A stretch of 64,000 bases of DNA, from NCBI GenBank assembly GCA_963697365.1, contig CAVONT010000016.1, positions 1 through 64,000 of the forward strand, written 5' to 3'. The notes below the pieces were generated by a model. It searched no databases and had not been told where the DNA came from. It saw only the letters and a list, made by a program, of their open reading frames with translations. Made by a program: the position numbers and the translations under genes. This DNA comes from CAIXZV01 sp963697365. GTDB lineage: Bacteria > Chloroflexota > Limnocylindria > Limnocylindrales > CSP1-4. Positions 25,623 through 35,614 of this stretch are shown one piece after another (position 1 is the first letter of the stretch; each line of letters opens with the position of its first letter).

Positions 25623-26719
25623 CTACCGGCTTGGCGCATTCCGGCGCTGACCGCGCGCGGAGACGATCGTGGAGACGGCGACGAAGCGACACGGCGATCA
25701 CGAAGATCGCGGTGCCGATCACGTGGACCTGTGGCGGCAGGTTGTTCCGGATCGTGCCCCAGATCCAGACCGGGAAGGTGTTGACCAGGCCGGACGTGAA
25801 GTTGGTGATGATGAAGTCGTCGATCGACAGCGCGAAGACCAGCAGGGCGGCGGCGACGATGCCCGGGCGGATGAGCGGGAAGGTCACCTTCCAGAAGGTC
25901 TGCCACTCGTTGGCGCCGAGGTCCATGGCCGCCTCCTCGAGGTTCCGGTCGAACCCCTGGATCCGCGCCCGCACCGTCACCACGACGTAGCTGATGCTGA
26001 ACATGATGTGGGCGATGACGATGGTGTTGAAGCCCAGCGGGTAGAACAGCCCGGTCGGGACGATGCTCTGGAACGGCTCCTCGGAGGCAGAGGCGACGAA
26101 CAGCGTGAGGAGGCTGGCGCCGAGGACGATCTCCGGGGTCGCCATCGGGACGAAGATGAACAGGTTGGTCGTCGCCTCGACCGCGGAACTGGTAGCGCAC
26201 GAGCGCGAGCGCGATGAGCGTGCCCAGGATGGTCGCGACGACCGTCGCGATCGACGCGACGAGGATCGACGTGCAGCAGCGCGTCGGAGAGGCCCGGGCC
26301 GGTTCAGCGGGGACATCCAGGCGTCGAGCGAGAACTCGTTCCAGACGAAGTTGAACTTGCCCGTCCGGCTTGTTGAACGAGAACAGCGATCATGACCACG
26401 ATCGGCACCATCAGGTAGGTCAGGGCGCCGGCCGTGAAGAGCGGCAGGGTCCAGCGGTCCACGCCGCGCCGCACGCGGGCCACCGAGCCGGGGCGCGTTG
26501 CCACGCGGATCGCGGCATCGGCTGCCCGCGACCACGGCGCCGGCCGACGAGCCGATGGATGCTGCCGGGAACGCGTCCAGGAGTCGGCTCGCCGGTTGCC
26601 GGTGCCCGGCTCGCTCCCTGGTCGATGCCGACGAGCTCGCGGTCATCGGGCAGCTGGCCCGGAGCCTGGGGCTGCAGGTAGTCGCGGTCCTCGGTCGACA
26701 GGTCCTGCTCGTCGGTCAT
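25623..26719 (-). CDS. potC: polyamine ABC transporter permease PotC-like (many frame breaks)
   Basis: The second permease of a spermidine/putrescine-type importer. Membrane segments around LPLFTAGALTYLMVPIVVM, NLFIFVPMATPEIVLGASLL and IVIAHIMFSISYVVVTV and the EAA loop (EEAAMDLGANEWQTFWKVTF) are clear. The ATG at 26719 overlaps the potB stop (ATGA) and implies a cytoplasmic N-terminal extension of about 70 residues rich in Asp/Gln/Pro. At least five breaks (near 26500, 26370, 26275, 26190, 25690) split the frame; the natural end is the TAG at 25623. Confidence 0.85.
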
Positions 26720-27776
26720 GCGCGGCCTCCGGCGAGCTCCTCGGTGCCGAGCGCCTGCGCGTAGATCGCGATGGCGACCAGGATCGCCGCCATGAGGATG
26801 AAGGCGAGCGCGGACGCCGTCGGGTAGTCGTTCTGCTCCAGGAACCGGCCCTGGATCACGTTGCCGACCATCTGGGTCTTGGGGCTGCCGAGGAGCTGCG
26901 CGTTGACGTAGTCGCCGATGGCCGGGATGAAGACAAGGATGGAGCCTGCGAACACACCGGGCAGGGACAGCGGGAAGGTCACACGCAGGAACGACTGGCT
27001 GATCATCGCGGCGCCCACGAGGCCGCCCGCGACAGCGCCGACGAGCGCGGCGAGTGCCACGATGCCGGGCGCCGCGTCGTCGCCGATGATCTGGCTGTAG
27101 CCGAGGCCGACCTGAAGGCGCCACGGCGAGGAAGCCGCCGAGGACGGCACCGGTGATCGCGCCCCCCCGGCGCCAGGGTCCCGCGTACAGGTCCTGGGCC
27201 GCCTCGATGAGGCGCCGGTCGACCTTCTCGAGCGAGACGTACAGCGGCAGCACCATGAACGGCAGGAACTGGTAGGTGAGGCCCGCCGACCACGGCCAGC
27301 GGCGTGCCGATGACGCTGAAGTTGTCGGGGACGAGGTGCGAGCGACGTCGCGGACGATGGCCAGGAACGGGCCGTCGTTGCCGAGGATGATCCGCCACGA
27401 GATCGTGCGGATCAGGAAGCTCGTGAAGAACGGGGCGATGACCAGGAAGAGCAGCAGGCTCTTGTACCGGCCGCCCCGGAAGGCGATGCCGTACGCAAGG
27501 GGGTAGCCGATGAGGAAGCACAGCGACGGTCGCCAGACCGCCGTAGACGATGGAGTTGGCGAAGTTCTCGGCGTACCGGATGATCGCGTCCGGGTAGTTG
27601 CTGAACTGCCAGGTCTCGGGCGGCGTCGTGAAGCCCGTGAGCAACGTCCCGTCCGACAGGCTGTACAGGAACATCTGCCAGTTGGGGATGACGAAGAACA
27701 GCAGCAGCCAGAGCAGGCCAGGGATCATCAGCAGATAGGGGACTGCGCCCCTGTACCGGTGGATCAGCTGGCCCAC
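26716..27776 (-). CDS. potB: polyamine ABC transporter permease PotB-like with EAA-loop insertion
   Basis: First permease of the polyamine importer: an N-terminal helix PYLLMIPGLLWLLLFFVIPN, typical WQMFLYSLSDG, then FTSFLIRTISWRIILGNDG and the late FIPAIGDYVNAQLLG. The EAA loop begins LIEAAQDLYAGPWRR but its second half (SFLRVTFPLSLPGV) follows only after about 57 extra, mostly hydrophobic residues. Frame breaks lie near 27135, 27300 and 27525. GTG at 27776 has GAGGAG 10 bases upstream. The operon order potA-potD-potB-potC is unusual in having potD second. Confidence 0.83.
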
Positions 27777-27838
27777 GTGCGGCGTGCTCCTCGGCGTGTG
27801 GTGGGACGGGCTGCCGGCACGTCCCACGAGCTGAGCGG

Positions 27839-29069
27839 CTAGTCGCCCTCGAGCTGGCTGCGACAGGTCGGAGAACGCGATGTCCTCCTCGTCGGTGAGG
27901 TCGGGCTGCGCGTACTGGATTGCCGTGACCTCGGACGGCGGGAACAGGAGCGGGTTGACGGCCAGCTCCGGGTCGTCGTTCGGCGATCACCTCGGCGACG
28001 CCCTTCACCGGCGAGATGTAGTAGATCCACGCCGCGAGTCGCGCCGCGTTGTCGACGTCGTAGACGAAGTCGATCATCGTCTCGGCGTCGGCCTTGTGCT
28101 GGGCGCCCTTCGGGATCAGCATGTTGTCGGTCCAGATGATCGACCCCTCCTTGGGGTAGACGAACCGGTCGTCCTCGCCGCCGGAGGTGGCCAGGTCGCC
28201 GGACCAGACGATGGCGACCCATGTGTCGCCCGAGCCGAAGTCCTGCAGGTACTCGTTGCCGGTGAAGCCCTGATGTGGCCGCTGTCGACGTACGGCTGCA
28301 GGAAGTCCTTGATCTTCTGGGCGTCGTCGACGGTGAGATCCGGCGGGAGGTTGGTGATCTCGCCGCGCTCGCGCAGGAGCAGGCTGACCAGCGAGAACGT
28401 GTCCTGGTAGCCGGTGAGCAGGGTGACCTTGCCCTTGAACGCGTCGTCGAAGAGGTCGGCGATGGAGGTGAGCTCGCGACCCGTGGACTTGACGTTGTAG
28501 CCGACGCCGGTCGCGCCCGACTGCCAGGGGAAGTGGAACTTCATCTCCGGGTCCCACTCGAGACCGCGCAACTCGTCACGGACATTCGCCAGCGCCGTGG
28601 GGACGTTTGCCGCCTCGATCGCCTCGACCCACCCCAGGCGCACCAGCCGGGCCGCCATGTAGTCCGTCAGGACGATGATGTCCCACCCGGTGTCAAGGCC
28701 GGCGTCGAGGGCGGGTGCGACCGTCGCGAAGAAGTCCTCGTTGCTCTGGATGTCCTCGACGTAGTTGACCTCGATCCCGTGCTGAGCGTCTCGAAGTCGG
28801 TCAGCGTCGGCGACGAGCTCTCGTCCTCGGTCAGGTCGATGTAGGCGGGCCAGTTCGCGAAGTTGAGCGGCCTTGGCCTCGCCAGATGGCGCCGCCGTCC
28901 GCTCGGTGCGGCGCCGGACGGTGCGGCGCCGGACGGTGGCAGCACCGGACGGGGCTGCCGTCGTTCCCCCGCCGCACGCAGCCAGGAAGGCGGCCACGCC
29001 GGCCACGGCACCGCCGGCGAGCACGCTGCGGCGGGTCACCGGGGTGGTCGCGAGCGTGTGACGGTTCAC
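27839..29069 (-). CDS. potD: polyamine-binding lipoprotein PotD-like (frame breaks)
   Basis: A periplasmic-type solute-binding lipoprotein for putrescine/spermidine. The N-terminus has TRRSVLAGGAVAGVAAFLAAC, a Tat-like twin-Arg signal ending in a lipobox, then a linker of APSGA repeats (15-bp DNA repeats near 28905-28950). Family segments include DIIVLTDYMAARL, QSGATGVGYN, GYQDTFSLVSLLL and FGSGDTWVAIVWSGD. Frame breaks near 27870, 27985, 28275, 28785 and 28870. GTG at 29069 overlaps the potA stop (GTGA) with GGAGGAG upstream. Confidence 0.88.
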
Positions 29070-30218
29070 GGGTCTTCTCCTCCAGGTTGTGCGGCCGCCA
29101 TCATGGCGGCTCCGGCGTCGGGACGGACCTCGACGACGAAGGTGTGCTCGGGGTTCCAGGTCAGGTGCACCTTGTCGCCGCGCTCCCACAGCTCGGCCTT
29201 CGTCGTGCGCTCGCGGTTCTGCTCGTAGACCATGACCCTTGCCCCACCATGGGTGTCGACAAGGTACGAGGTGCTGACGCCCATGTAGGAGGCGTCGATG
29301 ACGGTGCCAGCGAGGTGGTTGTGGCCATCGGGCGTCGGCTCGTCGTCCTCGTGGAGACGGATCTTCTCGGGCCGGACACCCACGTCCACCGTGGTCTTGC
29401 CGTAGACGGCGGCGGCGGGGACGCGGACGATCGTCCCATCGGCAAGCTGGACGATGCCCCGGCCATCGGCCGTGCCCTGGCACTCCCCGCCGAGAAGGTT
29501 GGAGACGCCGAGGAAGCCTGCGACGAACTCGGTGGCCGGCCGCTCGTACAGGGTCTCGGGGTCGCCCAGCTGCTCGTAGCGGCCCTTGTTCATCACGGCG
29601 ATGCGATCCGACATCGTCATCGCCTCCTCCTGGTCGTGGGTCACGTAGATGAACGTGATCCCGACTTCCTTCTGGATGCGCTTGAGCTCCACCTGCATCT
29701 GCTTGCGCAGCTTGAGATCGAGGGCGCCCAGGGGCTCGTCGAGAAGGAGGACCGCAGGCCGGTTGATGAGGGCCCGGGCGAGCGCGACACGCTGCGCCTG
29801 GCCGCCCGAGATCTGGGTGGGTTTACGCTTCTCGTAGCCCGGGAGCTCGACGAGCCGGAGCATCTCCGTGACGCGCGCCTTGACCTCGGAGTCCTTGACG
29901 CCCTTGCGGCGCAGGCCGAAGGCGACGTTCTCGTAGATCGTCAGGTGGGGGAAGAGCGCGTAGTTCTGGAAGACCGTATTGACGTGGCGCTGGTACGGGG
30001 GCAGCCAGGTGACGTCCTGCGCCCTGCAGCTCGATCAGCCCGGAGGTCGGCTGCTCGAAGCCGCCGATCATCCGCAGGGTCGTGGTCTTGCCGCAGCCCG
30101 AAGGCCCGAGGAGGCTGAAGAACTCGCCCTTCTCGACCTCGAGGTCGATGTGGTCGACGGCGAGCACGTCGCCGTACGCCTTGGCGACCTGGACCAGACG
30201 GACGTCGACGCTCGGCAC
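29066..30218 (-). CDS. potA: polyamine ABC transporter ATPase PotA-like (frame break)
   Basis: Importer ATPase with Walker A GPSGCGKTTT, signature QISGGQAQRVALARAL, Walker B VLLLDEPLGALD, switch HDQEEAMTMSDR and a C-terminal TOBE domain (VGVRPEKIRLHED). A break near 30020 (an extra G in GGCGCAGG) splits the Q-loop region, which continues in another frame as NTVFQNYALFPH. GTG at 30218 is the likely start, about 100 bases downstream of a near-consensus promoter; ATG at 30258 in a shifted frame is the alternative. Confidence 0.9.
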
Positions 30219-30323
30219 GGGCTGGGCTGGCTCCTCCAACGGCTTTCGTGGCGGGCATCCGGGGCGGACGAGCCTCGTACGCGTATTGCGGCGATCACGC
30301 CGCGCCCGTCGGCTGGACGGACG

Positions 30324-30352
30324 ACGATAGGTCGGTGCAGACGGGGTGTCAA
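30324..30352 (-). promoter_or_regulatory. strong sigma70-like promoter of the pot operon
   Basis: On the minus strand TTGACA (30352-30347), 17-base spacer, TATCGT (30329-30324). Predicted start near 30317, giving a leader of about 100 bases. Perfect -35 and optimal spacing make this the best promoter seen in the window. Confidence 0.75.
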
Positions 30353-30598
30353 GAGCGACGAGATCGCACGATACGCTGACGGGAGGGTGCGAGATTCGCA
30401 CTCGACGTACGCTCGAGCCGAGGTCCGCACATCGCGCGAACGGTGGTCCAGCCGCGCCACCGATCGTGCCGCGCGCCTCGCTCGCGGACGCTGGGGGCGC
30501 CAGGCCGCGCCCGGCGCTGACCCACAGGTACGATAGCGTCGGCCCGAGCGTCCGCCATCCCGGGCCGCCGGTCCCAGCATGGAGCACGATCGATCCCC
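30353..30598. other. intergenic region between pot promoter and mrp
   Basis: No gene is supported here. A possible plus-strand -10 (TACGAT, 30529-30534) lies 65 bases before the mrp start, with no clear -35. The rest is GC-rich with no repeats that I can see. Confidence 0.4.
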
Positions 30599-31674
30599 AT
30601 GAGCACCGTCTCCGAGGCGTCCGTCCTCGCCGCCCTGCGCACCGTCCAGGAGCCCGAGCTGGGCGGCGACCTCGTCACCCGGAACATGATCAAGGACCTC
30701 GGGTCGACGGGTCCGACGTCGCCTTCACCATCGAGCTCACGACGCCCGCGTGCCCCTCGAAGGACCAGATCGAGGCCGAGGTCCGGCAGGCGCTGGCGCC
30801 CGTCGGCGTGGCGGGCGTCGCGATCGAGTGGGGCGCGACCGTCCGTCGCGCCGCGCCGCGCTCGGCCGAGCAGCTCGTGCCCGGGGTCAAGAACATCCTC
30901 GCCGTCGCCTCGGGCAAGGGTGGCGTGGGCAAGAGCACCGTGTCGGTGAACCTGGCGGTCGCACTGGCCAAGGCGGGCGCCACGGTCGGTCTGCTGGACG
31001 CCGACATCACCGGCCCGAACATCCCGATGATGCTGGGCATCGACGGCCAGCCCGAGGCGTCGGCCAACAACAAGATCCTGCCGCTCGAGCGCCACGGCGT
31101 GAAGGCGATCTCCATCCAGTTCTTCGTTCCCGAGGGCCAGCCCATCGTGTGGCGCGGCCCGCTCATCGGCGGCGCGATCAGCCAGTTCCTGCGCGACGTG
31201 GAGTGGGGCGAGCTCGACTACCTTGTCGTCGACCTGCCGCCGGGCACATCCGATGCCCAGCTCACGCTCGCCCAGGCGGTGCCGATCAGCGGCGTTGTCC
31301 TCGTCACGACGCCGCAGGACGTGGCGCTCGCGGACGTGGCGAAGGCGCTGGCGATGCTCCAGCGGCTCAACGTGCCGGTCATCGGCCTCGTCGAGAACAT
31401 GAGCGCCTTCGTCTGCCCGCACTGCGGCGAGGCGACGGAGATCTTCGGCCGGGGCGGTGGCGAGCGCTTCGCCCAGCAGCACGGCCTCGACTTCCTCGGC
31501 AAGATCCCGCTCGACGTGACCGTCCGCCAGGGCGGTGATGCGGGCATCCCGGCGGTCGCCCAGCGCGAGCCCGGTCCCGCGGCGCAGGCGCTCGAGCAGG
31601 TCGCCGGGATGGTTGCCGCGCGCATGAGCGTGCGCGCCGCGTCAAGCCAGACGCCGGTCCTGACGATCTCCTAG
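30599..31674 (+). CDS. mrp: Mrp/NBP35-family Fe-S carrier ATPase (frame break)
   Basis: Mrp (ApbC) is a P-loop ATPase that carries Fe-S clusters to apoproteins. The N-terminal MIP18-like domain (VLAALRTVQEPELGGDLVTRN) is followed, after a one-base loss near 30705, by FTIELTTPACP. The ATPase part shows the deviant Walker A SGKGGVGKST, LDADITGPNIP, DYLVVDLPPGTSD and the CPHC pair that binds the cluster at the dimer interface. About 357 residues, normal. Divergent from the pot operon; the Crp-like gene follows by 14 bases. Confidence 0.92.
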
Positions 31675-31687
31675 CCGCCGGGCTCGC

Positions 31688-32388
31688 GTGGTGCCTGATC
31701 CGATCCTGCTGCGGGAGGCGCTCGAGGCTGTCCCGATGTTCCGGGACCTCACCGATGAGCAGCTCGACGTGCTCGCCGGAGGCCTGCGGACGAGGCGGTA
31801 CCGGCGCGGCGAGGCCATCTTCCACCAGGGCGATCCGGGTGATGCGCTCTACGTCGTCCTGGCCGGCCGGGTCAAGATCGCCAGCCCATCGAATTCCGGC
31901 GTCGAGGCGATCCTGACGACGCTGCGCCCGGGGAGTTCTTCGGCTCGCTGGCGCTGCTCGACGGCTCGCCTCGCTCGGCATCGGCGGTCGCGGTGGAGCC
32001 GACCGAGACGCTGATCCTGCCTCGCTCGACCTTCCGCCGCCTGCTCGACGAGTCGCCCTCCATCCGGGATCACGTGTTCGCGGAGCTCGCACACGAGCTG
32101 CGGCGCCTGACCAACCACGTGGAGGAGCTCCACTTCCTCGACATCACGGGGCGCCTGGCCGCGCGGCTTGCCAGGCTCGCAGAGGAGCAGGGGATGCCAG
32201 CCGGAGGCGGCGAGATCCGGCTGGCCGGCCCGATCACCCAGGGCGAGCTGGCGGCGATGGTCGGCAGCACGCGGCAGAGCGTGAACAAGCTGCTCGGGTA
32301 CTTCGTCGATGACGGGCTGATCCGGTTCGAGAAGGACGCGCTCATCGTGGTGGACCTCGCCGGACTCCAGCGGGCGGCGCGTCGCTAG
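31688..32388 (+). CDS. Crp/Fnr family transcription regulator (frame break)
   Basis: A cyclic-nucleotide-binding-fold regulator of about 233 residues. The effector domain has FHQGDPGDALYVVLAGRVK and, after a break near 31935 (EFFGSLALLDGSPRSASA), the long dimer helix and an HTH domain with ITQGELAAMVGSTRQSVNKLL, the recognition helix. No Fnr-type N-terminal Cys cluster is present, so an Fe-S oxygen sensor is unlikely; the pocket keeps part of the cAMP pattern. Target genes unknown. Its end is 4 bases inside the convergent cinA end. Confidence 0.88.
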
Positions 32389-33681
32389 GGGGCCTCAGCC
32401 GAGGCCTCGCGATGCGGCTCAGCCTGCGCCGGGCCTGGCCGCTCCGCAGCGTCTCGCAGCAGGACGGCGGCGCTTGCGATGGCCGCGCGGTCTGCGCCGT
32501 ACGAGCCGCGCGTGAACGCGATCCGCTGCGCGGTGCGGGTGCCCTCGGGCGTGACGATCGCGATCCGCACGTCGAGATCCTTGCCGTGCGCCGTCGCGTG
32601 GATCGCCATCGCGACGTCCGCCGGCGCGGTCTCACGGGTGATCGACGCCGTGGCGAGGAGCTCGCCGTCGGAGGCGGGGGCCGCGTCGGGCGGCAGGGCC
32701 TTGACCTCGGCGCGCACGAGGGGCGCCATGTCCCGGAACAGGACGACGAGCGCGCCGCCGGTGCCCGCCTCGGAGGTGGCCAGGTCCCAGCCGCGGGCCG
32801 CGAGCACCTCCGCCACCGCCGCGGCCCAGGTCGTGTCGCCGTGGGCCCAGACCTTGTCCCCCAGCGCGGCCAGCACCAACGTCTCCGCCTCGTCGGCGAA
32901 GTCGCGCGCCGACCGGTCACCCACGGCCCGGGCGGAGATCCGCACGTCGACGGCGTCTCGGCGGGCATAGGTCGCCACGACCGGGTTGGAGGCCCGCAGC
33001 AGCGCCTCGCCCAGCAGTTCGGCGACCTGCGACTCGCCGACACCGTGCAGCCGGAGCGTGCGCACCTCGGTCTCGGCACCAACGCCGCGGGCCGCAAGGC
33101 GGGGCAGCACCTGCTCGGCCCACATCGGGCGCATCTCGCGCGGCGGCCCTGGCAGCAGCACGATCACGCGGCCGTCGGGCCGGTCCACCCACCAGCCGGG
33201 CGCGGTCCCGTTCGGGTTCGGCAGGGACGTGGCGGACGGGATCAGCCAGGCCTGCTTCGCGTTGACGGCCGGGAACGGGATCCCCCGGCGTGCCCAGATC
33301 TCCTCGAGCCAGGCGAGGATCGCAGGATCCACCGCCACGTCCTCGCCGCAGACCGCCGCGACGGCCTCGCGCGTGAGATCGTCGGGCGTGGGCCCGAGAC
33401 CTCCGGTCGTGACCACGATGTCGGCGCGCGCGAGGGCCGTCCGCAGCGCGTCCACGACGACATCGAGGTCGTCGGGCAGGTCCGCGACACGGGTCACGTG
33501 GACGCCGTGCATCACCAGCGACCGGGCGATCTCACCGCTGTTCGTGTCCACGGTCTCGCCGACCGTCAGCTCGCTGCCGATCGCGAGCAGCTCGGCCCGG
33601 AGGATCCGGCGGGCTGCAGTGTCAGGCTGGGGCTTCGAGCCCCGGGGCGGGCATGGCGGAGGGCACGGGATCGTCCTGCAT
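32385..33681 (-). CDS. cinA: CinA-like protein with degenerate deamidase domain (5' frame break)
   Basis: CinA-family protein of about 425 residues. The N-terminal molybdopterin-binding-like domain is well preserved: LAIGSELTVGETVDTNSGEIA, TTGGLGPTPDDLTREAVA, LLPGPPREMRPMW. The C-terminal half occupies the place of the nicotinamide-nucleotide deamidase (PncC), but the catalytic ESCTGG motif reads EAGTGG, so the nucleophilic Ser is gone and the domain looks short. The frame breaks near 33620; the plausible ATG is at 33681 (MQDDPVPSAM). Pyridine nucleotide hydrolysis by COG1058 may remain. Confidence 0.88.
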
Positions 33682-33727
33682 CGTCGGAGCGTACAGGTGC
33701 GCCCCGGGCTGTGCCGCGGCACGCTGG

Positions 33728-33733
33728 TATGAT
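33728..33733 (+). promoter_or_regulatory. -10 element TATGAT upstream of membrane protein gene
   Basis: TATGAT at 33728-33733 is one base from consensus, 47 bases before the proposed start at 33780; the -35 is weak. Divergent from cinA. Confidence 0.4.
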
Positions 33734-33779
33734 CGACGGGTCCCCACGTGCACCAACCATCCCCAGGGGAGGACGACCG

Positions 33780-34796
33780 CTGGATCCCGAAGGGCCGCTC
33801 GAGTCCGCAGGACCCGAGCCCGCGAACGCCAGTCCGGACGAGGGCGCCGCCGGCCCGGATCCCGCAGGCCGCCCCAGCACGGGCCCCACCGGCCCCACGC
33901 CCGGCGGCCCAACCGGCCCCACGCCCGGCGGCCCACCGGCCCACACCGGCCCCACGCCCGGCGCATCCGCCGGCGGCGGCACCGGCAGGCGCAAGCGCGA
34001 GGAGCCACCCGGCCTCCGCGCCCAGTTCGCGGCCGTCAAGAACGCCGTGCGTGCGCTTCCTCAACGCGCACATCGAGCTGGCACGCACCGAGTTCGACCT
34101 CATCAAGGACGAGGTGGCTCGTGCGTCGGGCCTCGTCGGCGGCGCGATCGCGCTGGCGATCCTCCTCGCCTTCTTCGTCCCGATCGGCGGGATGCTCTTC
34201 GCCGGCGAGTGGATCTTCGGGTCCATCGGCTGGGGGCTGCTGCACGGCACCCTGGGCCTGATCGCCGTCGCCGTCGCCCTGGTCCTCGTCGCCCTGCGGG
34301 TGCCCGGCCTGGGCAAGGACCTGGTCGGCGCGATCCTGCTGGGCCTGCTCGTCGCCCTCGTCCTCGGCTTCGAGCTCCCGAACAAGCTGTTCGCCTGGAT
34401 CGGCGAGGTTGGAGCGCTCGGCATCGACCCCGGCACCCGGCCCCTCGTCGTGGGTCTCGGCCTGTTCGGCGCCATCGGCGTCGTCGTGGGCCTCATCATC
34501 GGCATCAGGATCCACGACGGGCCCAAGCCCATCGTCATCGGCGTCTTCGCCGGCCTGTTCGGCGGCGCCGCGCTGGGCGCGTTCCTCTCGATCACGTTCG
34601 GCCTGCGCGTTGGCTTCGCGCTCGGCGTCGCGGCCTTCTGGGTGTTCTTCGCCGTGCTGATGGCGCTCCGCGTGCAGCGGACCGGCATCGACGTCGAGGC
34701 GCTCAAGGCGCGCTTCATCCCCCAGGTCACCATCGATACCGCCAAGGAGAGCCTCGAATGGGCCAAGGAACGGGTCCCGAACGGCCCGCTGTCCTA
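33780..34796 (+). CDS. membrane protein, holin-superfamily-like (frame break)
   Basis: A protein of about 338 residues: an N-terminal Pro/Gly/Thr-rich tail with the repeat GPTPGGPT, a helix NAHIELARTEFDLIKDEVAR and six membrane helices (first pair LVGGAIALAILLAFFVPIGG and LIAVAVALVLVALRV). The helix plus first pair resembles the DUF1469/phage-holin-like superfamily. A break near 34050 joins the tail to the helix. The tail frame starts with CTG at 33780, preceded 6 bases upstream by GGGGAGGA; either a rare CTG start or a miscalled ATG/GTG. It overlaps the next gene by 39 bases. Confidence 0.7.
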
Positions 34797-35363
34797 GCCG
34801 CCCGCGCCGACGTCCTGGCGGCCCGCGAGGCCCTGGGCGAGGAGCTGGTCCGGCTGGAGGCATCCGCGCGTGCCGCGGTGGACGTCAAGGCCAAGGTCAA
34901 GAAGCACCCGGTCAGGACGGTTGGCATCGTCGGCGGGGCGGCGTTCCTGGCCGTGAAGGGTCCCAAGCACGTCTTCCGGGGTGCGAAGCGTCTCGTGATG
35001 GGTCCCGCCGAGCCACTGCCCAAGGCGATGCTGCCCACCGAGATCGAGAAGTCGCTCAAGAGCATGGGCGATGACGGTGAACACGTCCGCGGCCTGCTCG
35101 AGCGCGAGTTCGCAACCTATCTCGAGACGACGAAACCCCTGCGCCGGCGCAGCTCGTTCCGGGGCGCGGCGACGCTGGTGACGATCGCCTTCCTGCGCCC
35201 GCTGGTCCTCGGCTACAGCAAGAAGCTCGCCAAGGACATCTTCGAGACCGAGACGCCCGCGTACGAGGCGCAGCTGGCGCGCGTGCGGGAGCGCATGACC
35301 GGTCTCACGGCGAAGCCGGGCGACGCCAGCCCGAATGACGCGGGGCCTGCAGCCGGAGCCTGA
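34758..35363 (+). CDS. hypothetical partner of the membrane protein, 201 aa
   Basis: A 201-residue mostly helical, basic protein with one weak hydrophobic stretch (VRTVGIVGGAAFLAVKG) in the DUF3618 style, and another near SFRGAATLVTIAFLRPLVLG. The ATG at 34758 lies inside the end of the preceding membrane-protein gene with AAGGAGA upstream, so the two are coupled and probably act together at the membrane. Function unknown. Confidence 0.7.
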   Translation: MGQGTGPERPAVLAARADVLAAREALGEELVRLEASARAAVDVKAKVKKHPVRTVGIVGGAAFLAVKGPKHVFRGAKRLVMGPAEPLPKAMLPTEIEKSLKSMGDDGEHVRGLLEREFATYLETTKPLRRRSSFRGAATLVTIAFLRPLVLGYSKKLAKDIFETETPAYEAQLARVRERMTGLTAKPGDASPNDAGPAAGA

Positions 35364-35434
35364 CCGGAGGACGGACGTCCGAGTGGACCGAGGACCCCGA
35401 TGGACTGCCGACGCCCGACGGACCACGGGACTGG

Positions 35435-35519
35435 TAGGCGAGGTCGGGGTCGAACCGACACGCCGCTCACGCGGCACCGGCTCCTAAGGCCGGCGCGTCT
35501 GCCATTTCGCCACTCGCCC
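35435..35519 (-). tRNA. tRNA-Leu (anticodon TAG)
   Basis: An 85-nt class II tRNA: acceptor GGGCGAG pairs with CTCGCCT, anticodon loop CTTAGGA (anticodon TAG, reading CUA/CUG-type codons), a long variable arm (TGCCGC GTGA GCGGCG) and the T loop TTCGACC. The 3' CCA is encoded (35434-35432). Only tRNA in the window. Confidence 0.95.
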
Positions 35520-35599
35520 GTGATGCGAGTCTACCGCGCCCTCCGGCGATGCCCGCGGCCCCACGCCGCCCGCTGGCCGCCCGCGCGGCCGACCCACCC

Positions 35600-35605
35600 T
35601 ATACT
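35600..35605 (+). promoter_or_regulatory. -10 element, possible leaderless tig transcript
   Basis: TATACT at 35600-35605 ends 9 bases before the tig ATG, so transcription would begin within about 3 bases of the start codon. No ribosome site is seen, consistent with a leaderless mRNA. Confidence 0.45.
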
Positions 35606-35614
35606 CGCCGGGCG

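Noticed and set aside
24583..26646. A 687-aa minus-strand frame across potC and the aminotransferase
   Set aside because: It stitches true potC sequence to out-of-frame sequence because of frame breaks; the natural genes are separate.
32412..35363. A 983-aa plus-strand frame
   Set aside because: Its first half is antisense to cinA and the middle is out of frame in the membrane-protein gene; only the C-terminal 201 residues are a gene.
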